Assembly (NCBI GenBank): GCA_034190875.2
Contig: CM067350.1
Coordinates: forward strand, 24,808,868 to 24,872,867
Source of the DNA: Urechis unicinctus
Taxonomy: Eukaryota; Annelida; Polychaeta; Xenopneusta; Urechidae
Length of the DNA: 64,000 nt
Direction of reading: 5' to 3'
Shown here: piece by piece, positions 62,787 through 64,000 of the stretch
How positions within the stretch are numbered: the first letter of the stretch is position 1
Layout: every line of letters starts with the position of its first letter
The notes under the pieces: generated by a model
What the model saw: only the letters and a program-made list of their open reading frames with translations
Told to the model about the DNA's origin: nothing
Databases searched by the model: none
Made by a program: the position numbers and the translations under genes

Positions 62787-64000
62787 CACGCCACATTGTT
62801 ACATGTTTTTTATGTAGCGCTTGGTCCAGCATCGCAAGAATTTAAATATAATGATAAATATAATTTAATTATAACTGAGTCACCAGAATTGCTCAAATAA
62901 CAATCGAGGCACTTACGAGTTAGCATAAAGCTGTTATATAGGAGAAGAACGATTCATCCATTGATAATTTTACATCAATAATTGAGTTGCTAATGCTATT
63001 GACCAAACAGCAAAGCTTGGCAAAATCATGTTTTGGCTGCGTAGTCTGGAATCGATAGTAACACATATTTCCAATACACAATGTTACGTCATAAATGCAA
63101 GCTGCTTCTTCCCAAGTACTTTTTAATATTTGACAAGCAAAGAAAACGCTTGCAAAATTATAGAACTATACGACAGTTCATGGAGGGAATAAACAGGCTT
63201 TTCCGATGAAATCCCCAAAACGCAGCCAATATTCTGGTTGTCAGCGGCAAATATTCGGGTTTTCAAGTTGTCTTATGCGAGAGAAGTCATGCGCACCATC
63301 GCACATGTTAATCCCTAGGTTATAAAATCAAAACTATAAATATCTGGCGAAACTCAAGGGTCTATCAATAGCACTTGAGATATCGGCTGGTAAATGTTAT
63401 TTGTTAAATGCACACAATGACAACACTTGGTGGATTGGTGACTAGATTGACAAGTAAGACATTGTTCACAAAATTATCATACAAGTTACCACAAAGTACT
63501 CACGATACAAAAATTATGCAAATTACCGATATATCCGATATATTACAATAGAATTTTTGACCAAGTAAAATTCCGTTTTCAGTCAAACTTTAGAAGAAAA
63601 ATATATTTGTCTTTATCTAATTTAAATCCCTGCCAGTGTGTCAATGCTTCTTTCAACCATGTGAGTAATAAAATGCCGTCCATTCGGCAAACCCTGCTGC
63701 TAACACGATTGCATCATCCCTATCATCATGAATTCTAATGTTGACGATGTATATACAGCCAAGTGGGACTGTGTAGCGAGAACTCCTATGTACTGCTCCA
63801 CATTATGATTTCACCAGTTATGTAAGCCGCCTTGATAAGTGGAAAGCATTTCAGAGAAATGTATATTTTAGAGCGTTCGCTGTGACTGTCCCACCCTCCA
63901 GTCCCCATTTCAATACTACAGCCATCTTAGAACCTGAAATCCTATTTTTTCAGAAGGATTGCGGCAACATATGTATCGTTGACTAAAACAGCGAGAGAAC
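62787..64000. other. intergenic, nothing recognised
   Basis: AT-rich, no supported gene or repeat. Confidence 0.5.

Overview
The window is AT-rich, intron-rich animal DNA. Long GT, AT, AGT and ATC microsatellites, two minisatellites, tRNA-derived SINE-like copies, a small inverted-repeat element and a decayed Polinton/Maverick element all point to an invertebrate, probably marine. I cannot name the species. There is no bacterial gene organisation, no CRISPR array, and no rRNA or intact tRNA gene that I can support.

Two host genes can be read, both on the minus strand. The larger (about 39.7 to 18.4 kb) is a syd-1/RhoGAP100F/SYDE-type gene. Its exons encode, in order, a disordered N-terminus, a PDZ domain, a long Ser/Pro/Arg-rich linker, a poly-Pro tract, a C2 domain, a RhoGAP domain with its arginine finger, and a disordered basic C-terminus. 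The phases of the four introns from the PDZ exon to the start of the C-terminal exon match exactly. Two points are unresolved: a reading-frame change upstream of the PDZ domain (39.09-39.38 kb), and whether the message ends at 19593 or is spliced to a further exon at 18404-18609.

The smaller gene (about 56.1 to 54.8 kb) is made of exons too short for ordinary ORF calling. Three consecutive phase-0 exons of 90, 81 and 84 nt encode an arginine/glycine-rich basic protein. The proposed start ATG is the last codon of a CpG-rich first exon, directly before a GTGAGT donor. The predicted product is about 85 residues with no family I can name.

Between them, 46.4-51.6 kb holds a dead Polinton/Maverick: protein-primed DNA polymerase B (+), retroviral-type integrase (-), A32-like packaging ATPase (-) and double-jelly-roll major capsid protein (-), each broken by frameshifts, stops or deletions. 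A diverged direct repeat (about 45.97 and 53.12 kb) flanks it.

The rest is intergenic or intronic: a 48-bp Pro/Ser/Thr-coding minisatellite (1.2-1.64 kb), AT and GT arrays (3.06-3.86, 16.9, 33.5, 53.2, 62.5 kb), a CCCGTA-rich island (14.1-15.0 kb), a 16-copy 44-bp minisatellite (42.1-42.8 kb), a G-quadruplex motif (41.2 kb) and a 226-bp element with perfect 15-bp terminal inverted repeats (54.0 kb).
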